Positions 33,457 through 42,248 of a stretch of 64,000 bases of DNA are shown here, in pieces. Source of the DNA: Rhodoblastus sp963748385. GTDB lineage: Bacteria > Pseudomonadota > Alphaproteobacteria > Rhizobiales > Beijerinckiaceae. Numbering within the stretch: position 1 is the first letter of the stretch; each line of letters opens with the position of its first letter. The translations under genes and the position numbers were made by a program. The notes under the pieces are model-generated. The model searched no databases and was not told the DNA's origin. It worked only from the letters and a program-made list of their open reading frames with translations. The stretch spans positions 62,001 through 126,000 of the forward strand of contig CAVVIQ010000020.1 of NCBI GenBank assembly GCA_963748385.1, written 5' to 3'.

Positions 33457-35006
33457 ACGAGAGAGTCGAGCCGCCGAAGGCCCCGGAGCCTGAAAAGATC
33501 AAGGCGCCGGCGCCGCCGACCACCGGCGTTCAGGGTCGCGACCGTGAATTCCTGCCTGCCGCGCTGGAGATTCTGGAGACGCCGCCGCCGCCCGCGCCGG
33601 TCGCCTTCATGCTGACGATCTGCGCCGTCTTTTTCATCGCCCTGGTCTGGTCCTTCTTCGGACGGCTCGACGTTTACGCCGTCGCGCCCGGCAAGGTGGA
33701 GATCGTCGGGCACGCCAAGGTGATCGAGCCGCTCGACCCGGGCCGGGTGATTACGATCCATGTGACGGAGGGCGCCCGGGTCAAGGCCGGCGATCTGCTG
33801 ATCGAGCTCGATCCGGCCGAGGCGCTCTCCGACGAGAAGGCCGCCCAAAACGCCATGTACGCCAATCTGGCCGAGGTCGAGCGCCGCAATTTCGCGGTCG
33901 CGGCCGTGCGCGACGTCAAGCGGCGGCTCGACGCGAACCGCGAAGACCAAGCGCCGGCGAACGAAATTTCGCCGCTCGAATCGATCGCCGCCGACGCCGA
34001 CCAGAACCTGCGCTTCGCCGATTCGATCCCCGAATCCATCCGTCGCCGCGAATTGGCGGTGCTGCGCGCCGATCTCGGCCAGCTTTCCGACGGCCTTGCC
34101 GATCTCGACAAGCAGATGGCGGAGAAACAGGCGACGCGGCAGCGCCTCGACATGAGCATCGCCTTCCAGACGGCGCTGATCGACACCCTGACTCAATTGG
34201 TCAAGACGCGCCAGGACGCGATCGACCTCCATGTCGGCACCAAGATCAATCTCTATGACGCCCGGCAGCAGCTGCAGAGATCACAGGCGTCGCTGGCCTC
34301 CGATCAGGGCCAGCTGATCGAGACCGACGCCGCGCTCAGCGAGTTGCGGGGCCAGAAGACCAAAGCAGTGGCGCAGTTCATCGCCGAAAACGAGAACAAG
34401 GCCTCGGAAGCCGCGCGCAAGGCGGACGAGGCGCGCGAGAGCGCCGCCAAGGCCGCGGCGCGACTGGCGCGCACCGGACTTCACGCTCCGACCGACGGCG
34501 TCGTCCAGCAACTGGCCGTCACCACCGTCGGGCAGGTCGTCACCACCGGCCAGCAGCTGATGACCATTTCACCGCGTAACGGGCGCCTTCAGGTCGAGGC
34601 GCTGGTTGCGAACCTCGACATCGGCTTCGTCAAGCTCGGCCAGGAGGCGTCGGTCAAGGTGGACGCCTTCCCCTTCACCCGTTTCGGCGTCCTTCACGGC
34701 AAGGTCGTGGCGATCGCGCCGGAAGCGGTGGACGAACAGGCCGCCAAGCGGGCCCAGGCCAATGTCACGGCCGGCGCCAACGCCGCCAATGCGCCGGCCT
34801 CCGGCGCGCCCGGTCAGCCCGATGTCTTCGTCTTTCCCGTCACCATCGCCCTCGACGAGACCACGATCGCGGTCGGCGACGCCCAAATTCCGATCGCGCC
34901 GGGCATGACCACGACCGTCGAGATCAGGACGCAGAAACGCCGCGTGATCGATTATCTTCTGTCGCCTCTGGCGAAGATTTCTTCGGAAGCCTTCCGCGAA
35001 CGATGA
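33453..35006 (+). CDS. HlyD-family membrane fusion protein of type I secretion
   Basis: A 517-residue periplasmic adaptor. A short cytoplasmic N-terminus is followed by one membrane helix (about residues 48-70: FMLTICAVFFIALVWSFF), a barrel-sandwich/lipoyl segment (GRVITIHVTEGARVKAGDLL), a long coiled-coil region (about 130-340), and a beta-barrel domain with a Ala/Asn-rich insertion near 440-460. ATG overlaps the ABC gene stop in ATGA. It bridges the inner-membrane exporter and an outer-membrane TolC protein encoded elsewhere. Confidence 0.93.
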   Translation: MNERVEPPKAPEPEKIKAPAPPTTGVQGRDREFLPAALEILETPPPPAPVAFMLTICAVFFIALVWSFFGRLDVYAVAPGKVEIVGHAKVIEPLDPGRVITIHVTEGARVKAGDLLIELDPAEALSDEKAAQNAMYANLAEVERRNFAVAAVRDVKRRLDANREDQAPANEISPLESIAADADQNLRFADSIPESIRRRELAVLRADLGQLSDGLADLDKQMAEKQATRQRLDMSIAFQTALIDTLTQLVKTRQDAIDLHVGTKINLYDARQQLQRSQASLASDQGQLIETDAALSELRGQKTKAVAQFIAENENKASEAARKADEARESAAKAAARLARTGLHAPTDGVVQQLAVTTVGQVVTTGQQLMTISPRNGRLQVEALVANLDIGFVKLGQEASVKVDAFPFTRFGVLHGKVVAIAPEAVDEQAAKRAQANVTAGANAANAPASGAPGQPDVFVFPVTIALDETTIAVGDAQIPIAPGMTTTVEIRTQKRRVIDYLLSPLAKISSEAFRER

Positions 35007-35038
35007 CCGGGCCCGCCGGGTCCGGCGGCGCTTCGACT

Positions 35039-35608
35039 TCAATCCACCTTTTCGCCGGGATAGACGCCCCATAGCTCGGTCTGGACCAGATAGCCGTCAT
35101 AGCCGTCGATCTTCACGCGGCACCATTTCCCGTCGCAGGACTTCACGCTGACGATCACGCCCGGCGCGAGTTTGGCGACCGGCGCGGCGTCCTTGTCCGG
35201 ATCGGCGCGCAAGGGAAAGGGCGGGACGTCCTTCTTCCATGGCGCGACCAGCGCAGTGCGCTTGCCGGACAACAGCGAATGGAAGACCCAGCCTTCGGCG
35301 CCTTCCAAATCGCGGATGCGCCGCCAGGTGTCGAATTCGGCGGTGATCTCCACCGGCAGGCCCGCGCGCTGGTAGATCCATTTGGTGGCGTGGTCCTTCG
35401 AAGGGCCTTCGCGCAAATTGACGTGATCAGACTTCAGGCTGACATAGCGCGGCAAGGGCAGGCCGCTCGCCGGGCCCTTGACCTGCTGCGCGCGCGCGCT
35501 GGAAACGCCCGCGAACAGAAGCGCGCCGCAGACCAAGGCTGCGGAAGCGCGCAAATGGGGCGTCGCCCCGGGAGAAAAGCGCCAAAGCCGTCGGATCCGA
35601 TTCGTCAT
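35039..35608 (-). CDS. Exported SH3-domain protein
   Basis: A 189-residue protein with a twin-basic N-terminus and signal peptide ending near SSARAQ, then two bacterial SH3 (SH3b-like) repeats. The first contains DHVNLREGPSKDH, the typical SH3_3 start, and VEITAEFDTWRRIRDLEGAEGWV; the second has APGVIVSVKSCDGKWCRVKI. Such domains bind peptidoglycan or proteins in the periplasm. Convergent with the HlyD gene and divergent from the dehydrogenase gene. Common in Rhizobiales next to a 2-hydroxyacid dehydrogenase. Confidence 0.88.
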   Translation of the reverse strand: MTNRIRRLWRFSPGATPHLRASAALVCGALLFAGVSSARAQQVKGPASGLPLPRYVSLKSDHVNLREGPSKDHATKWIYQRAGLPVEITAEFDTWRRIRDLEGAEGWVFHSLLSGKRTALVAPWKKDVPPFPLRADPDKDAAPVAKLAPGVIVSVKSCDGKWCRVKIDGYDGYLVQTELWGVYPGEKVD

Positions 35609-35773
35609 ATCGCCGTTCTTGTTTTTGCCAAGGCATCTGCTAGGAAGCAGATGCGACGGCGCCGGGCGGAACGATTGTCTCTAACTTTTTCGCCCGGACA
35701 TCGTTAACGACAGGTTTAGGCCGGCGCCTCGGCGCGCATCGACGTCCGGGGCGCGGGGAGAAACGGGATTTCC

Positions 35774-36769
35774 ATGGGCAAGACCGCTCCGCTCGTCATC
35801 GTCACCCGAAAGCTTCCCGATCCGGTCGAGGCGCGCATGCGCGAACTGTTCGACGTCCGGTTCAATGAAACCGACCAGCCGATGACACAAGCCGAGCTGG
35901 TTGAGGCGATCCACGTCGCGGATGTCCTGGTTCCGACCATCACCGACCGGATCGACGCCCGTCTCATCGCCCAGGCCGGCGAGAATCTCAAACTCATCGC
36001 CAATTTCGGCAATGGCGTGGACAATATCGACGTCACTTCGGCCTTGCGGCGCGGCATTACGGTCACCAACACGCCCGGCGTGCTGACCGAGGACACCGCG
36101 GACATGACCATGGGCCTGATCGTCGCGGTCTCGCGGCGCCTCGTCGAAGGCGCGGGAGTCCTGGTCGAGGGCCAATGGGCGGGATGGTCGCCGACCTGGA
36201 TGCTCGGGCGACGCATCACGGGGAAACGCCTGGGCATCGTCGGCATGGGAAGGATCGGCCAGGCCGTCGCCCGCCGCGCCAAGGCTTTCGGGCTGTCGGT
36301 GTCCTATCACAACCGCCGTCCGGTCGCTCCCGCCATCGAGCAGGAGCTCGGCGCGACCTTTTTCAATTCGCTCGACCAGATGCTGTCGCGCGTCGACATC
36401 GTCTCGGTCAATTGCCCGCAGACGCCGGCGACCTTCCACCTCCTTTCGGCGCGGCGGCTGAAACAGCTCCATTCGGGCGCGATCATCGTCAACACCGCGC
36501 GCGGCGACATCATCGACCAGAACGCCCTGATCCGGATGCTGGAGGCGGGCGAACTGGCCGGCGCCGGGCTCGACGTGTTCGAACACGAGCCGGCGATCTC
36601 GGAACGGCTCCTGAAACTCGCCCAGGGGGGCAAGGTCACCCTGCTGCCGCACATGGGATCGGCGACGATCGAAGGCCGGATCGACATGGGCGAAAAAGTC
36701 ATCATCAATGTGAAGACTTTTATGGACGGCCACCGCCCGCCGGATCGCATCCTGCCCTCGATGCTTTAA
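35774..36769 (+). CDS. D-isomer 2-hydroxyacid dehydrogenase (glyoxylate/hydroxypyruvate reductase-like)
   Basis: A 331-residue NAD(P)-dependent dehydrogenase. N-terminal substrate-binding lobe with NFGNGVDNID, Rossmann motif GIVGMGRIGQAVARRAK (about residues 155-171), catalytic arginine in NTARGDIID, glutamate in EHEP, and histidine in LLPHMGSAT. Basic residues after the second strand (YHNRR) favour NADPH. This pattern fits glyoxylate reductase rather than phosphoglycerate dehydrogenase, as there is no regulatory domain. Substrate not proven. Confidence 0.9.
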   Translation: MGKTAPLVIVTRKLPDPVEARMRELFDVRFNETDQPMTQAELVEAIHVADVLVPTITDRIDARLIAQAGENLKLIANFGNGVDNIDVTSALRRGITVTNTPGVLTEDTADMTMGLIVAVSRRLVEGAGVLVEGQWAGWSPTWMLGRRITGKRLGIVGMGRIGQAVARRAKAFGLSVSYHNRRPVAPAIEQELGATFFNSLDQMLSRVDIVSVNCPQTPATFHLLSARRLKQLHSGAIIVNTARGDIIDQNALIRMLEAGELAGAGLDVFEHEPAISERLLKLAQGGKVTLLPHMGSATIEGRIDMGEKVIINVKTFMDGHRPPDRILPSML

Positions 36770-37382
36770 AGATCGGCCATCTGCGGCTCTCGGCCTGCGC
36801 CGAGCCGGGTCGGCGACGGCGCTCCAGCTCATCCGGGGCCGCAGCGTCTTTTGACCGCCGAACTTCGTCGTTGTGTCGGCGAAGGGCGGCGAACAGAACC
36901 ACGGCGCTCCGGCATGGCGAGCGCAGCAATTCACTCCGGAGCAGGACGAAAAGCAATCTGGTTTCAACCCGACCGAACAGAGTTCGCCCATGGGTGCGGG
37001 GCGGGGCGGCTCGTGTCGGTTTGGCAAAAACGCGCGCCGGATCGCCCGTGAGCAGAATGTAAATGAATAATTAATGACTGCGACACAATGTCGCCGTGAG
37101 AAGGAATGAAGACGGATACGTCTCCTAGCGTTCAGACGCCGTTATCCTGACCACAAGTGCTGATTGGCATTTGATTTCAATAGAACTTTACAGACAGAAC
37201 GTCGTCGCGTCTTGCGACGGTATTTGCAAGTCCGGCATTTTATCCTATATTCAACGCAGCGGAGGCTCTTCTCTTTGAGTCGCCGCAGATCGCGCCGGCA
37301 CTGCGAAAGCGCGGGCGGCTTCTGGAATCGAGCCCAGGGCTTGGGGCTGGTTTTTCGCCAGCTCGGGAATGAAAGAGAGTGA
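36770..37382. other. Gene-poor region with a candidate promoter and hairpin
   Basis: About 610 bases without a convincing protein gene. The first half is GC-rich with chance frames; the second half (from about 37060) is clearly more AT-rich. A hairpin CGTCGC-GTCTT-GCGACG lies at 37203-37219, right before a promoter-like pair at 37224-37251 that would drive the small open frame at 37383. Confidence 0.5.
37224..37251 (+). promoter_or_regulatory. Candidate sigma-70 promoter for a small transcript
   Basis: TTGCAA, 16-base spacer, TATATT. Transcription from about 37258 would pass through the 37383 small open frame and end at the terminator at 37584-37618, a transcript of roughly 360 bases. Confidence 0.45.
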
Positions 37383-37475
37383 ATGATGGATTATGGACTG
37401 CTCGCCGCGATCCTGACGGTGTTGGGCGCGGGGATGGTGGCTCAATGCCTGTGGGAGGGTTGCGAGCCGCACTGA
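37383..37475 (+). CDS. Candidate 30-residue single-span membrane peptide
   Basis: Two consecutive ATGs (37383, 37386) start a short frame reading MDYGLLAAILTVLGAGMVAQ and ending in a Cys-containing WEGCEPH tail. About 18 consecutive residues are hydrophobic, enough for one membrane helix. GAGAG lies shortly before the ATGs. It sits between a candidate promoter and a strong terminator, which supports a discrete unit. I do not recognise the peptide; it could be a small membrane protein, a toxin-like peptide, or a chance frame in a small RNA. Confidence 0.4.
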   Translation: MMDYGLLAAILTVLGAGMVAQCLWEGCEPH

Positions 37476-37583
37476 GGCGAAAAAAATCGCCTGATGGCGC
37501 GTCGGCCACGAATTTGCCGACGCAGCGGAATTGGGAGGAAGAATCGTGCGCCGCTCAGGCGGCGCCAAAGGCCATTTTGGAAC

Positions 37584-37618
37584 GAGGCCCCCGCGATTTC
37601 GCGGGGGCCTCTTGTTTT
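37584..37618 (+). terminator. Rho-independent terminator upstream of hsp20
   Basis: Perfect 12-bp stem GAGGCCCCCGCG / CGCGGGGGCCTC with a 4-base loop followed by TTGTTTT. It insulates the heat-shock gene from the upstream small transcript. Confidence 0.88.
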
Positions 37619-37647
37619 GGACGCTCGTCCGCCCCGCGCCGGGCCCG

Positions 37648-37677
37648 CCCTTGAAACATCGCGACACGACGCCATAT
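37648..37677 (+). promoter_or_regulatory. RpoH (sigma-32) type heat-shock promoter
   Basis: CCCTTGAA at 37648-37655, 16-base spacer, CCATAT at 37672-37677. This matches the heat-shock consensus (CTTGAA and CCCCAT-like -10) closely and lies 63 bases before the hsp20 start codon. Strong contextual support because the gene behind it is a small heat-shock protein. Confidence 0.75.
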
Positions 37678-37739
37678 CCGATGCGACGGGGGCGCTTCGG
37701 GCCCTCGGAAACCAAGAGGCGCCGGAAAGGGCTTCGAAA

Positions 37740-38168
37740 ATGTCGCGACCGACCTTGATGAATTCGCCCTTCCTTTTGGGCTTCGACGAGATCGAGAAGG
37801 CGCTGGAGCGCGTGACGCGCACGGCTTCGGACGGCTACCCCCCTTACAACATCGAGCGCCTGCCGCGCGAGGACGATTTGCCGGAGCGGCTGAGGATTAC
37901 GCTCGCGGTCGCCGGTTTCAGCTGCGACCAGCTGGCGATCACGCTGGAGGAGGGCCAGCTGGTCATCCGCGGACGCCAGCAGGACGATCGCGAACGCCAG
38001 TTCCTTCACCGCGGCATCGCGGCGCGCCAGTTCCAGCGCGCCTTCCTTCTCGCGGATGGGATGCAGGTTCTCGGCGCCGATCTCGCCGACGGTCTGCTGT
38101 CGGTCGATCTGGTGCGTCCCGAACTGGAGCGGATCGTTAAGAATATCGAGATCACAGTGCGGAGCTGA
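37740..38168 (+). CDS. Small heat-shock protein (Hsp20/alpha-crystallin family)
   Basis: A 142-residue holdase chaperone. Short N-terminal region, then the alpha-crystallin domain (about residues 37-130) with YNIERLPREDDLPERLRITLAVAGF and VIRGRQQDD, as in rhizobial IbpA-like class A proteins. The C-terminal tail lacks a clear I-x-I anchor and ends EITVRS. ATG at 37740 follows AAAGG. Driven by an RpoH-type promoter; followed by a DUF1150 gene, a pairing typical of alphaproteobacteria. Confidence 0.93.
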   Translation: MSRPTLMNSPFLLGFDEIEKALERVTRTASDGYPPYNIERLPREDDLPERLRITLAVAGFSCDQLAITLEEGQLVIRGRQQDDRERQFLHRGIAARQFQRAFLLADGMQVLGADLADGLLSVDLVRPELERIVKNIEITVRS

Positions 38169-38225
38169 ACTTTGGTCCGCACGCTGGGCGCGTCTCGTTC
38201 AGGGAGCGCGGTAAGGGTGAAGACA

Positions 38226-38492
38226 ATGACCAATGACCATGAAATCCAGTTTGCGGGACCTCTGACCGCCGATCAGTTCGTCCATCTCGGCGAGGCTTCG
38301 ATCGCCTATGTCCGGCCGATGAAATCGGAGGAGGCCCTGGCTCTGTTCCCGCAGATCGAGGGACTGCAGCCCGGGATGCAGCTCTTCGCGCTGGTTCGCG
38401 CCAATGGCGAGCCGATCATGCTCGCCGACAGCAAGGCCGCAGCCGTCGCCAACGCCTGGGAGAACCAGCTCGCCATGGTGAGCCTGCATTAA
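38226..38492 (+). CDS. DUF1150 family protein
   Basis: An 88-residue protein of the alphaproteobacterial DUF1150 family, recognised from HLGEASIAYVRPM near residue 20, a central LQPGMQLFALVRANGEPI and the ending LADSKAAAVANAWENQL. Function is unknown. It follows hsp20 by 57 bases on the same strand and is probably co-induced by heat. Confidence 0.9.
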   Translation: MTNDHEIQFAGPLTADQFVHLGEASIAYVRPMKSEEALALFPQIEGLQPGMQLFALVRANGEPIMLADSKAAAVANAWENQLAMVSLH

Positions 38493-38608
38493 CCCTTCAT
38501 CCGTCGCGCTTCGCGCCACACTTTCTCCCGCCATGGCCGCCGAAAGACGGGCGTTTTCTCGAACGCCCCCCGGGAGAAGGATCAACGAAGGCCGGGGGGT
38601 GAGGGACC

Positions 38609-40420
38609 TTACGCGCAGGCCTGCGCGATCGCCTCCAGAAAAATCTCGCCGAAGGCGGCGATCTTGCGGTCGCCGACGCCGTAGATTTCGCGCAATTCGT
38701 CAAGCGTCGCCGGACGCTGTTCGGCCATTTCGAGCAGGGTCCGGTCAGCGAAGATCATATAGGCGGCGACGCCCTGCTCTTCAGCGATTTCGCGCCGCAA
38801 TTTGCGCAGAGCGTCGAAAATCCGGTTTTCGCCCTGCGCCGCCGGCGTCGCGCCGCGCAACGCCTTCTCCTTCCTGTCGCGGCTTTTCTCGCGCGGCGCG
38901 TCCATACGCAGCACGAAGCCCTCGCTGCCCCGCAAAATCGCCTCGCCCTTGCCGGTCAAGGCGAATCCGCCATGTTCGGCGCTGGCCGTGCGCAAGGCCG
39001 CGGCGGCGAAGAGCTGGCGGAAGGTCGAGGCCCATTCCTGCTTGCTGCGGTCGGCGCCGACGCCAAAAGTCTTGAGGGCGTCGTGACCGTTGCGGCGCAG
39101 GGCGTCGCTCTCGGCGCCCACGAGAAGATCGGAGAGATAATTCAGGCCGAAGCGCTGGCCGGTGCGAAAAACGGCGGACAGCGCCTTTTGCGCCTCGATC
39201 GCGCCGTCGCGGAGGAGAATTTCACCGCGGCAGAAGTCGCAGGCGCCGCAGGGAGCGGCCTGCTCGTTGAAATGGGCGAGCAGAATCTGGCGCCGGCAGG
39301 CGGCGGCTTCGCAGAGCGCGGCCAGCGCCGAAAGGCGCTGGTGCTCGAAGCGGCGGCGCTCGTCCGAGAGTTCCTTTTCGTCGATCTGTCGCCGGCGCAG
39401 GGCCATGTCCTCCAGCCCGTAAAGGGTAAGCGTGTCGGCGGGCAGGCCGTCGCGCCCGGCGCGGCCGATTTCCTGATAATAGGCTTCGATGCTCGAAGGC
39501 ATGTCGGCATGGGCGACGAAGCGCACGTCCGGCTTGTTGACCCCCATGCCGAAAGCGATGGTGGCGAAGGCGACGACGCCGTCCTCGCGCAGAAAACGGT
39601 CCTGATTGGCGTTGCGCCGCCCCGGGTCGAGCCCCGCGTGATAGACCAGAGTCTCGAACGCCTGTTCGGCGAAATATTCGGCGAGCCGCTCGGTCCCGGC
39701 GCGCGAGGCGCAATAGACAATGCCGCTTTGGCCCCGGCGCGCGCTCAAGAAGCGTTGCAACTGCTTTCGCGGCTGGTCCTTGGCGGCGAATTTCAACGAA
39801 ATATTGGGCCGGTCGAAGGAATGGACGAAGATCTGCGCTTTAGCGCCGAACAGGCGTTCGGCGATTTCCGCGCGCATCGCCGAATCCGCCGTGGCGGTGA
39901 AGGCGACGGCCTGGATGGCGCCGATTTTTTTCGCGGCTTGGCGGATCAGCCGATATTCGGGCCGGAAATCATGGCCCCATTCGCAGATGCAATGGGCTTC
40001 GTCCACAGCGACGCGCCGCACATTCGCGCGCGATAGCGCCTCGGTCAGGCCGTCGAGCGCGAGCCGCTCCGGCGAGACATAGAGCAATTTGAGCGCGCCG
40101 GCGCGAATGTCGCGCCAGATCTGCGTCGCCTCGGTCTCAGACGTCATTGAATTGAGCGTGGCGGCGGAAACGCCGAGCGCGCGCATCTGGCCAACCTGAT
40201 CGCGCATCAGGGCGATCAGCGGCGAGACCACCAGCGTCAGGCCGTCTCCGAGCAAGGCCGGCAGCTGATAGCAAAGGCTCTTGCCCGAGCCGGTCGGCAT
40301 CACCGCCAGCACTGGCCCGCCGGAAAGAATGGCGCCGACGATTTCCTCCTGGCCGGGCCGAAAATCGTCGAAACCAAAAACCTTTTTCAGAATGCGCCGC
40401 GCCTGCGCCAGATCAGTCAT
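38609..40420 (-). CDS. recQ: ATP-dependent DNA helicase RecQ
   Basis: A 603-residue RecQ helicase of recombination repair. Helicase core: TGSGKSLCYQ (motif I), DEAHCICEWGHDFRPEY (motif II with the RecQ-specific aromatic loop), FTATA, and the motif VI region QEIGRAGRDG. The RQC zinc-binding cysteines (CEAAACRRQ and CGACDFC) and winged helix follow, and a C-terminal HRDC domain (about 525-600) ends the protein. The ATG overlaps the recF stop in ATGA, so the longer upstream frame is rejected. recF-recQ form an operon. Confidence 0.96.
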   Translation of the reverse strand: MTDLAQARRILKKVFGFDDFRPGQEEIVGAILSGGPVLAVMPTGSGKSLCYQLPALLGDGLTLVVSPLIALMRDQVGQMRALGVSAATLNSMTSETEATQIWRDIRAGALKLLYVSPERLALDGLTEALSRANVRRVAVDEAHCICEWGHDFRPEYRLIRQAAKKIGAIQAVAFTATADSAMRAEIAERLFGAKAQIFVHSFDRPNISLKFAAKDQPRKQLQRFLSARRGQSGIVYCASRAGTERLAEYFAEQAFETLVYHAGLDPGRRNANQDRFLREDGVVAFATIAFGMGVNKPDVRFVAHADMPSSIEAYYQEIGRAGRDGLPADTLTLYGLEDMALRRRQIDEKELSDERRRFEHQRLSALAALCEAAACRRQILLAHFNEQAAPCGACDFCRGEILLRDGAIEAQKALSAVFRTGQRFGLNYLSDLLVGAESDALRRNGHDALKTFGVGADRSKQEWASTFRQLFAAAALRTASAEHGGFALTGKGEAILRGSEGFVLRMDAPREKSRDRKEKALRGATPAAQGENRIFDALRKLRREIAEEQGVAAYMIFADRTLLEMAEQRPATLDELREIYGVGDRKIAAFGEIFLEAIAQACA

Positions 40421-41598
40421 GGCGCCTCCGCGCGCGAAAGAGGCGTGATCGCGCCGCAGGCGACTGCAAAAATGTCGGCGCGGCCGTGAAGATCGTCGAA
40501 CAATGCGGCGTCGGCGCCGGTCATCCAGATCTGGCCGCCGAGAAGGCCGAGCGCGTCGAACAGGGCGCGGCGCCGGCGCGGATCGAAATGGGCGGCGATC
40601 TCGTCGAGCAGGACGAGGGGCGCGATGCCGCTCATCGCCGCAACCAGCCTGGCGTGGGCGAGCGCGAGTCCGACCAGCAGCGCCTTCTGCTCGCCGGTCG
40701 AGGCGCGCCGGGCCTCGCATCGCTTGGGGCCGTGGCGGACGATCAGGTCGCTCGCCTGCGGCCCGACCAGCGTCCTTCCGGCGGCGGCGTCGCGCGCGCG
40801 ATTGTCGCGCAGCAGGGCGCGAAAGAATTCTTCGGCTTCGAGCGCAGGACGCTCGGCGACCAGAGCATCGATTTCGCCTTCGAGCGCGATATCGGCCCAG
40901 GGAAAGGGCGAATCCTCGTCACGGCCGGCCGCGATCAGCGCGGCGAGCCTTTCCAGCGTCTCCCGCCGGGCGGCGGCGACCGCGACGCCCAACTCGGCGA
41001 TTTCGCGTTCGGCGGCGTCAAGCCAGATTTTTTCGCCGCGCCTCTCTTCGAGCAGGCGGTTGCGGTTGCGCAGGGCGCGCTCCATCGCGCTCACCCGTGC
41101 GCCATGCTCACTGTCCACCGCCAGCACCAGGCGGTCGAGAAAACGGCGGCGCTCCCCGGCGGGGCCGGCGAAAAGCCCGTCCATGGCAGGGGTGAGCCAG
41201 ACGACGCGGACATGGTCGGCGAAGGCGCGGGAGGAGGAAACCGGCTCGCGGTCGATGCGGAATTTTTTCTGGACGCCGCCCTCGGGCGCGGGCTCGACGC
41301 CAGTCCCCAGTTGCAGCGGTCCGCCCGCCTCGCCGCTCAGCTCCAGCGATATGGCGTAACCGCCGCTCCCGCCTTCGCGCGCGAGGTCGGAAATTTCCGC
41401 GCGGCGCAGGCCCCGTCCGGGGGTGAAAAGAGAGATCGCTTCGAGCAGATTTGTCTTGCCCGCGCCGTTCTCCCCGGAAAGCGCGGCGATCGGGCTGGAA
41501 ACCCGCAGATCGAGCGTGGCGTAGGAGCGGAAATCCATGAGCGCCACGCGACGGATCAGCGGCGCGCGAAGACTGGAATCGCCGGCGAAATGAATCAT
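40417..41598 (-). CDS. recF: DNA replication and repair protein RecF
   Basis: A 393-residue SMC-like ATPase that helps load RecA at gaps. Walker A is GENGAGKTNLLEA near residue 40, the ABC signature region is STGEQKALLVGLALAHA and Walker B PLVLLDEIAAHFD. RecF usually lies beside dnaN; here it is coupled to recQ, the helicase of the same RecFOR pathway. ATG at 41598. Confidence 0.95.
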   Translation of the reverse strand: MIHFAGDSSLRAPLIRRVALMDFRSYATLDLRVSSPIAALSGENGAGKTNLLEAISLFTPGRGLRRAEISDLAREGGSGGYAISLELSGEAGGPLQLGTGVEPAPEGGVQKKFRIDREPVSSSRAFADHVRVVWLTPAMDGLFAGPAGERRRFLDRLVLAVDSEHGARVSAMERALRNRNRLLEERRGEKIWLDAAEREIAELGVAVAAARRETLERLAALIAAGRDEDSPFPWADIALEGEIDALVAERPALEAEEFFRALLRDNRARDAAAGRTLVGPQASDLIVRHGPKRCEARRASTGEQKALLVGLALAHARLVAAMSGIAPLVLLDEIAAHFDPRRRRALFDALGLLGGQIWMTGADAALFDDLHGRADIFAVACGAITPLSRAEAP

Positions 41599-41700
41599 GG
41601 GCCGCTTTTAGCGCCGGCGGCGCGGCGCGGCCAGAGGCGGGAGCAAAACTGCGGCAATCGACCGCCTTGATAATTTTTTAAGAATGTGTTGATGTCCGAT

Positions 41701-41728
41701 TTGCCTGAATTAAGGGCATGCCTATACT
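41701..41728 (+). promoter_or_regulatory. Sigma-70 type promoter of the small CxxC protein gene
   Basis: TTGCCT, 16-base spacer, TATACT, with -10 ending 26 bases before the GTG start at 41755. Good -10 match; divergent from recF. Confidence 0.5.
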
Positions 41729-41754
41729 TTAGGCGACAAATGCAGGAGGCGGCC

Positions 41755-41955
41755 GTGATCCTCATTCCCGAAACTGGCCCTTACGCCATCAAGGATTCTG
41801 TCGAGGACAAAACCGATCGGGTTCTGGAAAGCCTGCCGCCGGCGGGTCCGCACGACCGTCCCGAGCTCACCAATTACGACGCCTGCCCGGGCTGTGGCAT
41901 GTTTCCGTCCCAGCAACAAAGCAAAGGCAGCGAATCCGATCCCGCCGGCGGCTGA
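41755..41955 (+). CDS. Small hypothetical protein with CPGCG motif
   Basis: A 66-residue acidic, polar protein. GTG at 41755 is chosen because AGGAGG lies six bases upstream; longer frames begin at 41686 and 41740. Near the C-terminus NYDACPGCGMFPSQQ offers a single CxxC, which could bind metal only as a dimer or act as a redox pair. No signal peptide or membrane helix. I do not recognise the family. Confidence 0.55.
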   Translation: MILIPETGPYAIKDSVEDKTDRVLESLPPAGPHDRPELTNYDACPGCGMFPSQQQSKGSESDPAGG

Positions 41956-42061
41956 GCGCGGCTCCGCATTGGGGCTTGATCGCGGCGCGCAAATTTGGCA
42001 TAGGACCGGTTCCGATTTCCGGCTGAGGGAGAACCCCGGCCAAATGCTTCCGGGGTAGAAA

Positions 42062-42187
42062 ATGAAAGTCCGCAACTCTCTCAAGTCCTTGCGCGCGCGT
42101 CATCGCGACAACCAGCTGGTCCGCCGCAAGGGCCGCGTCTATATCATCAACAAGACGCAGAAGCGCTACAAGGCTCGCCAGGGCTGA
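42062..42187 (+). CDS. rpmJ: 50S ribosomal protein L36 (cysteine-free form)
   Basis: A 41-residue protein beginning MKVRNSLKSLRARHRDNQLV and ending KRYKARQG, which is L36. It has no cysteine, so it is the zinc-independent (C-minus) type usual in Rhizobiales. A terminator follows directly. Confidence 0.97.
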   Translation: MKVRNSLKSLRARHRDNQLVRRKGRVYIINKTQKRYKARQG

Positions 42188-42213
42188 AATTTCGGCGTTC
42201 GGCGCCCGATTTT

Positions 42214-42246
42214 AAAACCCCGGCGCTTCGCCGGGGTTTTGTTTTG
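42214..42246 (+). terminator. Rho-independent terminator after rpmJ
   Basis: AAAACCCCGGCG-CTT-CGCCGGGGTTTT, a perfect 12-bp stem with 3-base loop, continuing into GTTTTG. It ends 3 bases before the next start codon. Confidence 0.93.
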
Positions 42247-42248
42247 TC

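Noticed and set aside
38549..38568. Hairpin GGGCGTT-TTCTCG-AACGCCC as a terminator between DUF1150 and recQ
   Set aside because: No T tract follows on either strand, so it was not called a terminator.
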